From positions 391,979 to 420,202 of the forward strand of contig MU646384.1 of NCBI GenBank assembly GCA_026770585.1: a stretch of 28,224 nt of DNA, given 5' to 3'. This document shows, in pieces, positions 11,601-21,329 of the stretch. The DNA comes from Baffinella frigidus. Lineage: Eukaryota > Cryptophyceae > Cryptomonadales > Baffinellaceae. Each line of letters begins with the position of its first letter. The stretch's first letter is position 1. The notes beneath the pieces were generated by a model. The model saw nothing but the letters and a program-made list of their open reading frames with translations, did no database searches and was not told where the DNA came from. The position numbers and the translations under genes are program-made.

Positions 11601-14600
11601 AGCAGTACGTGTCACAAAACCCCGAACGCTAAACCCTCAACGATCAGTCACAAGCTCCTGTCCTGTCCTTTCCTAAAAATCAGACCCTAAACCCCAAACC
11701 CCAAACCCTAAACCCTAAGCCCTAAGCCCTGAACCCCAAACCCTAAACCCGAACCCCAAACCCTAAACCCTAAACCCTAAACCCTAAACCCCAAACCCTA
11801 AACCCCAAACCCTCAACCCTCAACCCTTAACCCTAAACCCCAAACCCTAGAGGATCAGCAGACGTTGATCCGGTGCCATCAGGAAATGGATGACGCCTCG
11901 ACAGCGAACATCCTGATCCCTGAACACTGAATTTTCAACCCTCAGCCCCAAACCCTAGACAATCAGCAGGCGTTGATCCGGTGCCTGGAGGAAATGGACG
12001 GGGCATCGACAGCGAACATCCTCAACCCTCAACCCTCAACCCTCATCGACAGCGAACATCCTCAACCCTCAACCCTCAACCCTCATCGACAGCGAACANN
12101 NNNNNNNNNNNNNNNNNNNNNNNNNNNNNNNNNNNNNNNNNNNNNNNNNNNNNNNNNNNNNNNNNNNNNNNNNNNNNNNNNNNNNNNNNNNNNNNNNNNN
12201 NNNNNNNNNNNNNNNNNNNNNNNNNNNNNNNNNNNNNNNNNNNNNNNNNNNNNNNNNNNNNNNNNNNNNNNNNNNNNNNNNNNNNNNNNNNNNNNNNNNN
12301 NNNNNNNNNNNNNNNNNNNNNNNTCAACCCTCAACCCTCAACCCTCATCGACAGCGAACATCCTCAACCCTCAACCCTCAACCCTCATCGACAGCGAACA
12401 TCCTCAACCCTCAACCCTTAACCCTACACACTTACCGATTGGCAGGCGTTGATCCGGTGCCAGGAGGAGATGGACGCCGCATCGACAGCGAGCATTGTCG
12501 AGCACATGCGCATTCTCTGCCAGGTCGCAATCCTACCCCCCCCCCCCCACCACTCTCCCACTCCTTTCAGCCAAGTGGCGGTTCACAACCTGTTTGCCCG
12601 GGCTTGTATCTTAGGACGTTGCGTGCCTTTCTGCTCCAGGAGGAAGTGTGTGCTGGCAAAATACACTCGATGCGGACATCCCCCACACACGCGCATCCTC
12701 TGCCAGGTCCGTGCTCTGGGGATACATCTGGGGAAACCGTCCTGTGTAGGATGACCGCCGTGACTGTACCCCGAGACGTGGATTGCTTCTCATGTCCTCT
12801 GGGAGTGCGTTTTGTCAGCGCACACGTCATAGACGCTCTGGCGTCAGGGGGTCCAAGCCGCGACCCGGTCCTACCAGGTCTGAACTCTACACCCCTCCCC
12901 TCCCCTTCCCTCTCCTTTTAGCCAAGTGACGGTTCACAACCTGTTTGCCCAGGCTCGTATCTTGGGACCCACATCAGGTGCGTGTCTTGCGTCTCCTGTC
13001 CTCCTCAGCAGCATTTTTCCAGCACGCACGTGTTCCTCCTGACGTCTTACACTACTGACATACACGAACACACTCAGCTCGACTGTGATTGCTCGACCAA
13101 GCCCCCGGGATCAACAGCTTAGGGTTGAGGGTTGACGGTTGACGGTCGCGGGTGTAGGGTGTAGGGTGTGGGGTGTAGGGTGTAGGGTGTAGGGTGTAGG
13201 GTGTAGGGTGTAGGGTGTAGGGTGTAGGGTGTAGGGTGTAGGGTGTTGGGTGAAGGCTTCAGGTGTAGGGTGTAGGGTGTAGGGTGTAGGGTGTAGGATG
13301 TAGGGTGTAGGCAGTAGGATTTGGGGTTGCGGGTTTCGAGTGTAGGCAGATTCCAAAGCTTGCAGTGCGAGGCAGGTGATGGACTTTGCGCCCGAAAACT
13401 CCGAGGAGGCGTTCAGTATCCTCGAGACCTACACTCTCCATCAGCTGCTCGACCAGACCCTGCAGGAGAGGATGGCTCGCATGCCACCTCCGAGAGCCAC
13501 TACACGGTACGCGTCCGTGTGCATCCCCTGCCCACCGCTTGCCTCACGCCAATCGCCGATTCTCCTGGGTGAAACTTTCAATCTGCACGATTATCGTTTT
13601 TACTCACAACGTCTGCGGGTGTCCCTCTCACACACGGAGTCTTGGTGGGTCTCAGGCGTATGAGGTGGAGTTAGAATCCATCCGGAAAATGCTCGTATGA
13701 GCGGCCGACACGGGGTACAGTAGTGGCACACCGCGTAGCATGTGCGGCGCTGACGCTGGTTGTTTGGTAATAAATTATCAATCTCTGTGGGTCGCAGGTG
13801 GCAGGCGCAGTGGGAGCAGCTTCCGATGGACCCTGTGGAGGAGGTGTGTGCGTCACTCCTCGCCGCGGCTCTCGCTCATGGTACCCACTTTAGGGTTCCC
13901 AAACTCTGAACCGTAAACCCTAAACCTTAAACCGTAAGCCGTAAACCTTAGACCTTAAACCGTAAACCCTACACCCTAAACTCTGAACTCTAAACTCTGC
14001 ACTCTAAACCCTCAGCCCTCAACCTTAAACCCTCAACCCAAAACCCTAGACCCTAAACCCTAGACCCTAAACCCCAAACCCTAAACCCTAAACCCTAAAC
14101 CCTAAACTCTAAACCCTAAACCCTAAACCCTAAACTATGAACTCTAAACCCTAGACCCTAAACCCTAGACCCTGAACCATAAACCCTAAACCCTAAACCC
14201 TGAACCCTAAACCCTAAACCCTAAACCCCAAACCCTCAACCCTAAAGCCTCAAACCTAAATACTAGACCCTAAACCCTCAACCCTCAACGCTACACTCTG
14301 ACCCCGACACCACACCTCACTTCAATGGAGCCTCAACCCTACTCAAGCCCGAGTTTCGAAGTGAGGTGTGAGTGTGGACTTGCACGTGGGTCTCTTTCAT
14401 AGGAAGGACCACGCCGAGAAACTGAGACCTCCTTTCCATCCTCGCACCATATCGCCTGTGAGCATCAGTCAGAATGATTCCAACGCGCACTCCATTCAGG
14501 GGACAGCGTGTGCGAAGATGACCTGGCGGAGGCATGGGTCCTCCACTTCGCGGAAGCGTTCACGCAAGGGGCAGCGAGTGAATCAGGACCTGACTCTGCC

Positions 14601-16595
14601 ATCCTAGCTCCCGAGACGATGGCCAAGAACCTCCTCACGATCTTGATGGTAACAGCGCGATTGAGTCTCACCTGATAGTAATAACGCGACTTATAGTAAT
14701 AGCGCGATGGATCCACCTTGAGCCCATTATCCGATTTCGAGCAATCGGATAACTGACTGCTCAATCTTGAGCCCATTATTTGATTTCAAGCCCACCGCGA
14801 ATCCATGCACCGTACCCTCCCAACCGGCTTGCCTGTTTCACAATGCAGACCGCATGCTGCTGGTGCCCCCCCTATAGTTGTTGCCCCCCCTACAGTTCTG
14901 GTTTCTTTCTAAGTAACTCTTTTGGCCGGTACTGCAGGTGATGCAGCAGCGGAGGTCCACGGAAGTCGACCCTCTCATCGGTGCCCCGCACTCCATTCTC
15001 AAGAGAAGCTTCACCACAAAGCTGATGCGTTGAAACTAGCCCACGTATGCCCAACAAGTTTCCTCACCAGCACAGCAAAGTTCCACACGTTTCTTGACAC
15101 CACCTTCTCTTTCGACGTTATGTGGTACGACTCTCAACCTTGCTTTCACGTGCACCCTCAACGTTGCTTTCATGTGCATGCCTTTGCGCTCAAACTTCCG
15201 AATCCCGTCTGCATTATATGACACTCACCCACGCATGCTCAACACGTTGCAGCTCACTAGCACATAACCGGTCTCCCCTGTGTCGTGACACCTACATCTC
15301 TTTCGACGTTGGTCGAAACGACGTTCAACTCAAACGTTCGATTTCCTCAGTGGAGAAGCTGTTTTCGCACCTGCGAGGCTCGAACCTTCTCCAGACGCCC
15401 GAGATCTTCCTCCAGCTGGCTGTCTGGGTGCTCGAGACTTGCGACCTCACAAACCAGGTACCCTACACCCTACAACACTGAACCCTACACCAGGCTGGAA
15501 ACGCCGACATCTGCACGGCTACTTATGGCGGCCCTGCTTTGCCCAACCCACAGACCATGAGTGGTTCCACATTGACACACCGAAACAAAATTGTGGCATC
15601 GCCTGACACACATCGCACGCCATCTAGCCCCTAACAACCAAATATGATCCAGTCCTGAATGAACAAATACGTAAACCAAGTGGCCTTCTCAGGACCTGGC
15701 GTTGGAGATCGTGAGGTTATGGACGATCGCGCGCCGCGATCCGCGCTACAGAGACGACCTCGAGGTGCGACTACCCTCATCACTCCACCCTGTACCCCCT
15801 GCACCCCCTGCACCCTGTACCCTGCGCCCCCTGCACCCTGTACCCTGTAAACCCTGCACCCCCTGCACCCTGCACCTTGCACCCTGTACCCTGTAAACCC
15901 TGCACCCCCTGCACCCTGCACCTTGCACCCTGCACCCTGCACCCTGCGGTGTTGTCACAAATCATCCTGGCCAGGACCTCTGCAGAGGGCCCTCTCATTG
16001 ACTGAGTAACTGACTGACTGACTGACTGGGGTCGCGATCAGGTGCACGACAGGGTGCTGATGGGCTACCTCCTCAACGGCAGCGTCCCAGTACAGGTCCG
16101 TACACTTTGCCTCCCCGGTTGAGCGAGTGAGGCGTTGGGAGCCTTGCTTGACCCGTGGAAGGGACTCCCCACGCCACACTTGCTCAACGTATGGTAGCGA
16201 CGTGGGGAGTCAAGTTGGGGTCGACCATTCCGAATACCCAACCCAGCATCCCGGACACGGACGTCTTACCCTGTCACCTGACGCACTCACGCACCCTCCC
16301 CCTCGCAAGGTGACAGTGGGGCTGCTGAGCACCTCCACGCCAGCGTCAACGCGCCTGGGCTTCCTCGAGATGCTGTCGGAGTTCGCGGCCGCTGATTCGG
16401 AGGGGGTGTCTGTGCGCGCGCTGCTCGAGTGCCAGGTGTTGGACGCCATGCACGCGCTGCTGCTCCAGGTCCGTCACACCTGAACCCTACGCACTAAAAC
16501 TCAACTTTACACCCTCAACCCGACACCCTCCTCTCAACCCTCAACTCTGAACCCTCTACCCTAAACTCTCAACCCGAAACCTTCAACCCTCAATC

Positions 16596-16634
<39 letters not shown>

Positions 16635-19600
16635 ACCATCAACCATCATCCTGACACCCTAATCAGAGGTGAGACGGCAGGACATGAAGTGCAGTGGAAA
16701 TCTTACCCGCTCTTGAGCGCGAGTGTTTTTCTTCTCACTACAAGTCTTTGAAAAGTCAATTTCGGACCTGAGCAGGATATCGAGGAAGAGGAGGCGCTCC
16801 GAGTCGTCGAGACTTGCGCGGTACCCTCCAACACCCATCACCTTTCCAGCAGCACGCACGTTCTGACACCCATCACCTTTCCCGCAGCACGTTCTCAGTT
16901 GAGCGACACCCATCACCTTTCTCAGTTGAGCGACACCCATCACCTGCGGGAAAGGTGATGGGTGTCGGGAAAGGTGATGGGTGTCAACAACCACCACTTT
17001 TCCCGCAGCGCGTTCTCAGCAGCCGACCCCCGTGAGGGGTCTTCGACAGCCACAGCCCCCGCACAACAAACTCTTGAGCAACGTTTGAGTTCTGACCCGC
17101 AAACTTTCCTCGCCAGCATCATCCCGCAGGAAGATTTTCCCGGCATCTTTCTACTCCCCAAACGGCGTTCCTGAGTCGTGCAGTGACTGATGAAAATTGA
17201 GGACCAAGCGTTGAGTGACAGCAGAGATACGCGTGGTTCGCAGGTGATGCTGTGGACACCACGCACCAACGACGACGAACAGGAGCAGCCGATCGCCCTG
17301 AAGCTTGCGTTCCTCGCGAGAGACCGTGCCGCGCGTCCTGGCTCGACGCCCCGCATGGTGCTGTCCCACTCCCACTCATGCAATCTCCAACTCCACTCAG
17401 AAGTTTGTGCACTTGCATCCCGAAAACAGTTTCTCTCTGGTGCGTAGAGCCACACACACACACACAATCATGCACACAGAGAATGCGTCCAGACCACATT
17501 GCGGGCCGCATGCCTCTTCATTCGACGTTGCTCTCGCCGACTCGCCGCTTGTTATTCTGGGTTGAACGCCAGACTGCCTCCGCTCCAGCAAGACCTGTAC
17601 CCACGCGACACCTCAGTCGTTGCAGGCTTTGCTGCGTTGTTCTCGTTCCTTCCTTGGAGCGTGCGGAGCGTGAGGAGAGTAGACAGCCCAACCAAGTGAG
17701 CAGCACCTACCGTCAACTGTACCTGCGAGACAACTGAGCCGTTGCGGGCCTCGCTTCGAGACACCTGAGTCATTGACCGCCTTGCTGCCTCGACACACCT
17801 GAGGCTGGTTGGTCTGGAGCAGGTGAGCAGCACCTACTGGCTACTCGGGGCGCTCTGCGGCGGGCTGCTCTCCCCGAGCAACGCCCAACGCGTTCTCCTT
17901 CCGTGCCTCGAGGCGCTCCAGGTACCCCCTCCACAATGTCATGTCCTGGTACCCACTCCACGATTCCCCAGGCACCTCCTTCACAATGACATCACACACA
18001 CTCGCTGCGCTTTCTCGTTTGGGGCCATCGTTCGAAATCGAACAAACGACGCCCCCCCCCCCTCTCGTCTGGGGGCATTGTGAGAAATTGAACACACTGT
18101 GAAACCGAAGCCCACTCCTTGGCAGGCGCAGCTGGACCCAACGTCGGAAGAAAGCACAAGGGGGATCCGGCTAGCAGCGTTTGCCTTCGTGCTCCTCGCG
18201 CTCGCTGCCCCGCCCTCCTCAGGTGGCGGCGAGGGATCGTCGTACTCTCAGGCGCGACCAGACCTCCAGGTCCTTACCTCCGTATGCCAAGTTCTCCGAG
18301 CACTGGACGGGAACTCCACTCTATACGTCATGCTATGTGTTCAAGCCACCTGTTGAAGCATGCAACACGTTGCTTCACGTGTAAGATGTACGTTGTCGTG
18401 TTTGAGATGGACGTTGTCATGTCACGTTTGAGATGTACGTGGGCATGTGACGTGGAATGCTGGACCTCGGCAGGAGGAGCACTGCCCAGTCGACTCTCTC
18501 TTCCTCTCCTGCCTGGGAGAGCACGCGGTCATGCTTCTCCGGGACCCAGATTCGTCAATCACGGAGAGAGGCCTTGCGCTGGCGTTCGTAGCGTGGTGCT
18601 ACTCGCTCAAGTACCCCCCTACCTTGAGAAACGCTGTCACTCAAGTACTCCCCTACCTTGCGAAACGCTGAGACTGTTCACACCTTTCGTACCGATATGA
18701 CGGCCGGGGTTGTGAATTTTTGCAACGTTCGAGCTGCTGAGAGTGTGCGAGTGTAATCGGTTAGCAACGGAGCGCCAGTCCTGGAAGCTGAATCCAAGGG
18801 CTCCACACACCAGCGCGCGGGGAGTGACGTTCTCGGACCAGTCGAGCATGGATGTGGATGGAGGAGGCGCGCAGGCGATGGAACTGTTTGCGGCGACTTC
18901 CATCCGGCTCGTGCAGCTGGCCTTCGTCACTTGCCAACAGGCTCCACCCTTCTCTCTCATTTGCCAACATGCACCCCCCGCACTCTCACCTGCCAACAAG
19001 CACCACCCTCACTCTCACGTCTGGTTCAGAATAGTTTCGTGCAACAAAACTACAGACTGCTTATCAAACGCTCGTGTCAAAGGCAAGGATCGAGACTCTG
19101 GATGATGAGACCTGAGATCGCTTCGCTGTTGCAAATCAGGTGTCGGTTGACCTGGACTGGCCAGAGCGGGTGCGGGCGCGGCTCGTCGTGGTCAGCCTCG
19201 AAGCAATCGTCCTCAACTCTCCTTCTCCGCGAGACCTCATGTCAACCCCATGGTAAGTGCAACTTACCGCGCTTTCAAAAAACCTGATTAGCTTCTTTAC
19301 CACGGCACTCCTGGCTGAAATCATGCATGTGCAGGCACACACTCCTATCTTCCTCCACTCCTTTCTTAGCTTATGATTGCGCACCTTGCAGGAACAAAGT
19401 GATCGCGCAGAACGCAATGTCGCGCATCAACTCAGCCACGCCAAGCAGCGCGGCCGCCGCGTCCGCGCAGAGATCGGCGCCAGGCCCTGACTGCGCCGCG
19501 TCGCTTGGGTACCGACCCACCCTCCATGATCGATACCCCCAATAGCCGATACTCTCAACGATTCATACCATCCATGGTCGGATACTCTCAACGATTCATA

Positions 19601-21329
19601 CCATCCGTGCTGAAGTCCCTGGGTCGATACGAGGCGGGTCGATTCATACCATCCATGGTCGATACGCAGGCACCCGCCTCCCTTTCTCTGCCTGTGCCGG
19701 TGCGTATGGTACTGTATCGTTGTGGCTCACAGGAAAGCTCAAAGCCCGTGCCCTGCGCAGGTTTCTCAACCTAGCTCTTCTGAGCAGCGCGGAGTGGCTT
19801 GACGAGGTCCCCCCCGAGCCTCTTTTTGATCCTCTGGTCCACGCGCCATTGCCAGACGGTGTTTTGAGGTTTATGTGCATGCGACCTTCCTAGCTATGGT
19901 TCCACTCACTACGAAGTGGCCTCCCGTTGGGACCCCGATGCTCAGGCATTGCGTGCAACAGGCATTGCGTGCAACTGATCTCAATTGCTGAAATCGGCTT
20001 GCATAAACTGCAGGTGGTGACATCTCCGTCGGGGCAGGCAACCCTCGCAGCGTTCACCCTCCAGAACATCAGGTCACGCGCCTCTCGCCCACTCTATTCT
20101 GCTTTCATTAACTGCACCTTTGCAAGGCCACGGATGCCTCCAGAACAGGGGTCGCTCGAAATCGAAAACTCGCGCCGCCCTAGGGTCCTACAGTAGAGCT
20201 ATGCCCAGGCGCATAGAACGTGTCCTTATTTTCGAGTAACCCCTGTACCGGTGCGTGCCCCTAATTGCGAGTAACCCCTGTAAAGCAATCAGGCGGCATG
20301 AGATGCTGCCGACGCTGCTCACGCTCTGGTCCCGCCTCGTCGAGAGCGCCGCGGTTCCTGAGCAGGTTCATGTTGCCCCATGCTTTTCGACGCATTCCGA
20401 TGTCTGCCAAGCTTGAGACAGCGCCTGGTTGGACAAAGTACCATTTTTTGGACCCCGATGCTCTTCAAAAACCGTACACAATTGTTTCGTGCATTTGGTT
20501 TTTCTGAGGTAAGCTGGGATCGTGCAGCCACCCCCTTTGGCCTCGCAGTAATCGTGCTCAATTCTCCCCGAAAACCGTGCTGAAGTCCCTGGGTCCGCAG
20601 ATCAAGACAGCGCTGCAAGGGGCACTCCGGCAGCGCAACGAGATGCTCGAGAAAGCCGGCGCTGCGGGGGAGGAGGCTGTCACGCTTGGGGTGGAGGATG
20701 CGGAGGAGTCCAGCCCCTCGATGGTCCGACGACGCCCTTTCATTCCCCACGCTTGAAAGAGACCACCTTTTTTTAATTGTTTGCACAGGGCTACCTTGCT
20801 CATAAGGACCCCCCCCCCCCTCCTTCTCCCGGACCAATGTAGGGCTTTGTAGGCCCACTGTAGGGTTCTAGGGAGTGACCCTGTACCTTGGGTCCCAGCA
20901 CTTTCCGGGACGGAGCCGTTGCGTGCTGAGTGTGGTGATCTACAGGGACGGCTTGCGCAGGAGGACACGTTCATCCCTCGCAACCCCCTCGAACGGTGAG
21001 CACGACCCCCCCTCCCCTCTCTCAACAGACCTGCACTTGCACACATGCCGCCAGGAAAACTAAGTGGTGTTGCGTGGTGCTGGGTAGAGCTAGGTGGTGC
21101 TGAGTGGTGCAGAGTAGTGCAGAGTAGTGCTGATTAGTGCTGCGTGGTACAGTTGAGCGCTCGCAACACACCTGTAACCCTTCCAACGTTGAGCGCTCGC
21201 AACACACGTGTAACCCTTCCCCCCCTCCTTCCCAGGCTCTCTGCCATGCTGCGTCCAGAGGCCCCCCTTTCGAAGGAGGGTCTCCGGGACCAGATCGTGG
21301 CCACGATGCGCGCCGTCAGCAGCAGCTGA
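5119..21329 (+). CDS. PRD1: PRD1/MEI1-like ARM-repeat protein, meiotic double-strand-break formation factor (39 exons)
   Basis: Joining 39 short exons gives 3888 nt, a complete frame of 1295 residues ending in TGA at 21327-21329. The product is almost entirely amphipathic helices of ARM/HEAT character, without membrane segments or catalytic motifs. Plant PRD1 (about 1330 residues) and animal MEI1 act with the SPO11 core complex to form meiotic breaks. My assignment comes from recalling Arabidopsis PRD1. The C-terminal third matches in order and spacing: a T-P-W...I-A-Q-N-A-M segment rich in Ser/Ala, a segment ending S-A-E-W-L, a helix L-W-S-R-L-V-E, and a charged stretch A-L-R-Q-R-N-E-M. Overall length also matches. 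Exons are 39-222 nt; introns hold telomere-like heptamers, microsatellites and copies of exon edges. Four introns use GC donors. The least certain edges are the ends of exons 8, 13, 14, 15 and 17. Another large ARM-repeat protein remains possible. Confidence 0.58.
6646..7318 (+). repeat. Degenerate CCCTAAA/CCCTACA/CCCTCAA array filling a PRD1 intron
   Basis: The intron 6432-7321 is mostly plant-type telomeric heptamers and variants. A near-perfect core of CCCTAAA lies at about 6824-6891, with CCCTACA and CCCTCAA blocks around 6960-7025. The array runs up to the acceptor CCCCGCAG at 7314-7321. The C-rich strand is the sense strand. It is interstitial, with exons on both sides, so it is not a chromosome end. 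Confidence 0.92.
7391..7822 (+). repeat. PRD1 intron 7 with CT microsatellite at the acceptor
   Basis: A (CT)n tract at about 7738-7820 leads into the acceptor CTCTAG and acts as an extreme polypyrimidine tract. The upstream half holds a short repeat (about 7505-7557) that also occurs at 22785-22835. No gene is visible in this intron. Confidence 0.85.
8409..8889 (+). repeat. PRD1 intron 9: donor echo, then CA and CT microsatellites
   Basis: A diverged copy of the end of exon 9 with its donor lies at about 8483-8514 (CTCGAACATCTGGGATTTCACCAG then GTTCTC). It is followed by (CA)n at about 8617-8672 and impure (CT)n at about 8674-8880, which reaches the acceptor at 8889. No further exon is evident. 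Confidence 0.85.
8953..9544 (+). other. PRD1 intron 10, ending in tandem acceptor copies
   Basis: This 592-nt intron has no convincing exon. Its last 75 bases (about 9474-9544) contain three extra copies of the real 3' splice site plus exon start (GGGCAGGCTTTCAAG-type units), described among the findings. Confidence 0.7.
9638..10209 (+). repeat. PRD1 intron 11: array of donor-site copies
   Basis: The intron holds at least three diverged copies of the end of exon 11 and its donor (at about 9738-9775, 9839-9880 and 9932-9972). The core is ACTC-AACCTCCT...CAGGTT, followed by G-rich GAGGGCT and ACTGGGATATCT. None extends the reading frame as a whole exon. Confidence 0.7.
10996..11471 (+). other. 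PRD1 intron 14
   Basis: Contains a short G-rich run (GGGTTTATGG, GGGTTGAGG type) at about 11007-11062, which is one of the few heptamer runs with the G-rich strand in the sense direction, and a short CCCGAAA run at about 11311-11331. A short direct repeat (CTGATGGGTA-TCCC-AGTC) occurs at about 11264 and 11332. No exon was recognised. Confidence 0.6.
11567..12445 (+). repeat. PRD1 intron 15: heptamers, exon-16 copies and a 40-bp minisatellite
   Basis: CCCTAAA-type heptamers fill about 11685-11850. Two partial copies of exon 16 with their acceptor AGs follow, at about 11858-11918 and 11964-12022. The second continues into a 40-bp minisatellite (unit: CATCGACAGCGAACATC plus CTCAACCCT-type heptamers; unit starts at 12004, 12044, 12084, 12346 and 12386). 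The array straddles the N gap. Confidence 0.88.
12099..12323. other. Assembly gap (225 N)
   Basis: Both flanks are the same 40-bp minisatellite. The offset between the flanking units (12084 to 12346 = 262) is not a multiple of 40, so the gap length is an estimate or the array is impure. Confidence 0.97.
12524..13375 (+). repeat. PRD1 intron 16: duplicated segment and GGGTGTA array
   Basis: The segment following exon 16 is repeated. CGCAT(T/C)CTCTGCCAGGTC occurs at 12509 and about 12697. A 50-bp block (GCCAAGTGGCGGTTCACAAC...) occurs at about 12571-12620 and 12921-12968. A near-perfect (GGGTGTA)n array lies at about 13149-13318, G-rich in the sense direction. No gene was identified within. 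Confidence 0.8.
13881..14499 (+). repeat. PRD1 intron 19 with CCCTAAA heptamer array
   Basis: Degenerate CCCTAAA, CCTTAAA and CCCTAGA heptamers fill about 13893-14310. The remaining 190 bases before the acceptor at 14499 show no exon. Confidence 0.9.
15029..15350 (+). repeat. Diverged ~200-bp tandem repeat in PRD1 intron 21
   Basis: Two diverged copies share CCCACG(T/C)ATGC...CAACA-GTT, CACTAGCACA/CACCAGCACA and CTCTTTCGACGTT, at about 15040-15136 and 15228-15335. No coding potential was seen in the intron. Confidence 0.55.
15765..16041 (+). repeat. CCCTGCA/CCCTGTA array in PRD1 intron 23
   Basis: CCCTGCACC, CCCTGTACC and CCCTGTAAACC units occupy about 15781-15951 and are C-rich in sense. 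A short (ACTG)n run lies at 16004-16028, just upstream of the acceptor. Confidence 0.9.
16469..16775 (+). repeat. CCCTCAA array in PRD1 intron 25
   Basis: CCCTCAA and related units fill about 16485-16650 with the C-rich strand in sense. The last 120 bases before the acceptor at 16775 hold no recognisable feature. Confidence 0.88.
16821..17243 (+). repeat. PRD1 intron 26 with direct and inverted CACCCATCACCTTTCC repeats
   Basis: Four direct copies of CACCCATCACCT(TTCC) lie at about 16828-16945. Two inverted copies (GGAAAGGTGATGGGTGTC type) follow at 16948-16984, so the region can fold into a long hairpin. A possible exon near 17130-17175 was rejected because no frame fits. Confidence 0.85.
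17358..17822 (+). repeat. PRD1 intron 27 with repeated acceptor-like segments
   Basis: A degenerate unit, ACACCT(C/G)AGTCGTTGCAGG, recurs at about 17609, 17731, 17760 and 17798. At 17697 the sequence GTGAGCAGCACCTAC copies the true start of exon 28 (17823). A (CA)n run lies at 17452-17465. No additional exon fits the phase. Confidence 0.6.
19509..19760 (+). repeat. ATACTCTCAACGATTCATACCATCC repeat in PRD1 intron 33
   Basis: Units with GATTCATACCATCCATGGTCG and TACTCTCAAC recur three to four times at about 19548-19665. The segment CCGTGCTGAAGTCCCTGGGTC at about 19605 also occurs at 20575, just before exon 37. Confidence 0.85.
21153..21225 (+). repeat. 35-bp tandem duplication before the last PRD1 exon
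   Basis: TGAGCGCTCGCAACACAC(C/G)TGTAACCCTTCC occurs twice in tandem, immediately upstream of the acceptor CCCAG at 21231-21235. It is preceded by GTGGTGCT/GAGTAGTGC runs at about 21062-21145. Confidence 0.85.

Larger units (their letters stand above)
9545..13880 (+). other. PRD1-like gene, exons 11-19
   Basis: Exons: 9545-9637, 10210-10320, 10502-10606, 10830-10995, 11472-11566, 12446-12523, 13376-13516, 13656-13694, 13805-13880. Exon 14 has the better-looking donor ATG|GTAAAC at 10983, but only the donor TCTG|GTTTAC at 10996 joins in phase to exon 15 (ILGLAFSKEPTFGKGY). Exon 15 could extend to 11608. Exon 17 has a good donor GTACGC at 13507 that would break frame; GTGTGC at 13517 keeps it. 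Exon 19 ends in phase 1 and joins cleanly to exon 20. A conserved-looking segment at 12922-12977 (VTVHNLFAQARILG) does not fit the phase and was left out. Confidence 0.52.
14500..18940 (+). other. PRD1-like gene, exons 20-31
   Basis: Exons: 14500-14648, 14938-15028, 15351-15457, 15693-15764, 16042-16095, 16310-16468, 16776-16820, 17244-17357, 17823-17921, 18126-18269, 18474-18610, 18742-18940. Phases agree at every join. The stretch reads as continuous helices, for example DDLAEAWVLHFAEAF, PEIFLQLAVWVLETCD, and DLALEIVRLWTIARRD. Exon 28 (TYWLLGALCGGLLSPSNA) and exon 30 (LSCLGEHAVMLLRD) carry the patterns I compared with plant PRD1. Exon 31 has a low-complexity linker (DVDGGGAQ) and ends at a GC donor (CAG|GCTCCA). 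Confidence 0.6.
19140..21329 (+). other. PRD1-like gene, exons 32-39 and stop
   Basis: Exons: 19140-19252, 19392-19508, 19761-19860, 20014-20072, 20293-20365, 20601-20723, 20946-20995, 21236-21329. All joins are in phase. Exon 32 ends at a consensus donor GTAAGT. Exon 34 could alternatively start at about 19734, since the frame upstream (KLKARALRR) is also open, but the phase of exon 33 fits 19761. This is the part most like plant PRD1. The last exon ends ATMRAVSSS then TGA. Confidence 0.62.

Noticed and set aside
12004-12415. CRISPR-like array
   Set aside because: The 40-bp units are repeated whole with no unique spacers; the context is a eukaryotic intron and no cas genes are present.
17130-17175. 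Possible exon after the acceptor-like CCCGCAG at about 17131
   Set aside because: None of the three frames gives a phase-compatible open segment ending at a donor.
20319-20858. Minus-strand frame of 179 codons across PRD1 exons 36-37
   Set aside because: Antisense to two phase-consistent exons and without recognisable features.
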